Shown here: positions 59,857 to 60,058 of the stretch, one piece after another
How the letters are laid out: each line of letters opens with the position of its first letter
How positions within the stretch are numbered: the first letter of the stretch is position 1
Origin: Phenylobacterium sp.
Lineage (GTDB): Bacteria > Pseudomonadota > Alphaproteobacteria > Caulobacterales > Caulobacteraceae
Direction: 5' to 3'
Length of the DNA: 60,058 nt
Assembly (NCBI RefSeq): GCF_024508875.1
Contig: NZ_JANINU010000021.1
Span: 1-60,058, forward strand
Translations under genes and position numbers: made by a program
The notes under the pieces: model-generated
The model's input: only the letters and a program-made list of their open reading frames with translations
The model's database searches: none
Told to the model about the DNA's origin: nothing

Positions 59857-60058
59857 GTCTCTGCCGCTTCTGTCGCTCGCCGCTGACCCGCACGTTCCTC
59901 GACCTCGGCCTTCAGCCGCTGGCGAACAGCTATTTGACGCCCGAGCAACTCGCGGCGGGCGGCGAGCCCGTCTTCCCGCTGAACACGATGGTCTGTGACC
60001 GCTGCTTCCTGGTGCAGGCCGATCACGACGTGCCGGCCGAGGCGATCTTCGACGAGGG
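59853..60058 (+). CDS. Sugar C-methyltransferase with N-terminal zinc domain, 5' part
   Basis: Only about 68 residues are inside the window. They contain the putative zinc-binding module of the methyltransferase family (CRFCRSP and, later, CDRC, with the pattern C-x2-C...C-x2-C), followed by FLVQADHDV. This N-terminal fold precedes SAM-dependent C-methyltransferases such as NovU, TylC3 and CDP-sugar relatives. The ATGA overlap with rfbG shows coupling. It points to a branched CDP-deoxysugar; product identity needs the rest of the gene. Confidence 0.82.
   Translation, partial: MSLCRFCRSPLTRTFLDLGLQPLANSYLTPEQLAAGGEPVFPLNTMVCDRCFLVQADHDVPAEAIFDE

Overview
The window is GC-rich, with dense gene packing, a large TonB-dependent receptor, a PEPxxWA-CTERM-like protein and a type I secretion pair of the RsaD/RsaE type beside an RTX protein. 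Together these suggest an alphaproteobacterium of the Caulobacterales, close to Phenylobacterium or Caulobacter. The taxon is an inference from gene content. No rRNA, tRNA, CRISPR array, phage or transposase gene was seen.

Region 1 (1-5.1 kb) is ordinary chromosome: the 3' end of a thiolase, acetoacetyl-CoA reductase (polyhydroxybutyrate precursor pathway), a small exported protein, glyoxalase II, a methyltransferase, a P-II signal protein and an unknown secreted protein.

Region 2 (5.2-13.4 kb) is a self-contained catabolic regulon: a TonB receptor, an acyl-CoA ligase, a TetR regulator, an MFS transporter and an FOX2-like SDR. The two divergent promoter regions carry three copies of one operator (TCAC-N4-GTGA core), each 7 nt before a TTGAC box. 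The TetR protein is the natural candidate to bind them. Uptake, CoA activation and oxidation of a hydrophobic carboxylic acid is the likely role; the substrate is unknown.

Region 3 (13.4-31.1 kb) is surface-glycan biosynthesis: a GT2-methyltransferase fusion, WbqC, a TPR-GT61 fusion, and a nine-gene minus-strand operon. That operon encodes a GT, a GT61, a DegT transaminase, a NeuD-like acyltransferase, a beta-propeller protein, a TylF-like methyltransferase, PhyH, a methyltransferase and PhyH. Divergent from it is an FdtA/FdtB pair (3-amino-deoxyhexose synthesis), then two GT4-type glycosyltransferases.

Region 4 (31.2-47.8 kb) holds small envelope proteins and a Wzm/Wzt-type ABC exporter. 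It also has a likely undecaprenyl-phosphate-sugar trio (GT2, small flippase, GT-C), a PEP-CTERM-like protein and a sulfotransferase. Next comes a five-gene overlapping operon: three paralogous glycosyltransferases with N-terminal FDxxYYLxxNPDV repeats, a GT8-like enzyme, and a protein made mainly of seven diverged copies of the same repeat.

Region 5 (47.9-60.1 kb) contains the RsaD/RsaE-like type I secretion pair, then a 614-residue RTX protein with a strong terminator (probable S-layer or surface protein). It is followed by another GT4, a TPR-GT9 protein, an M23 peptidase, a sulfotransferase and the start of a CDP-deoxyhexose operon (rfbF, rfbG, a C-methyltransferase cut by the window end).

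The most notable features are the NPDV-repeat glycosyltransferase/repeat-protein operon beside the RTX secretion locus, the double-PhyH operon, and the triplicated operator.
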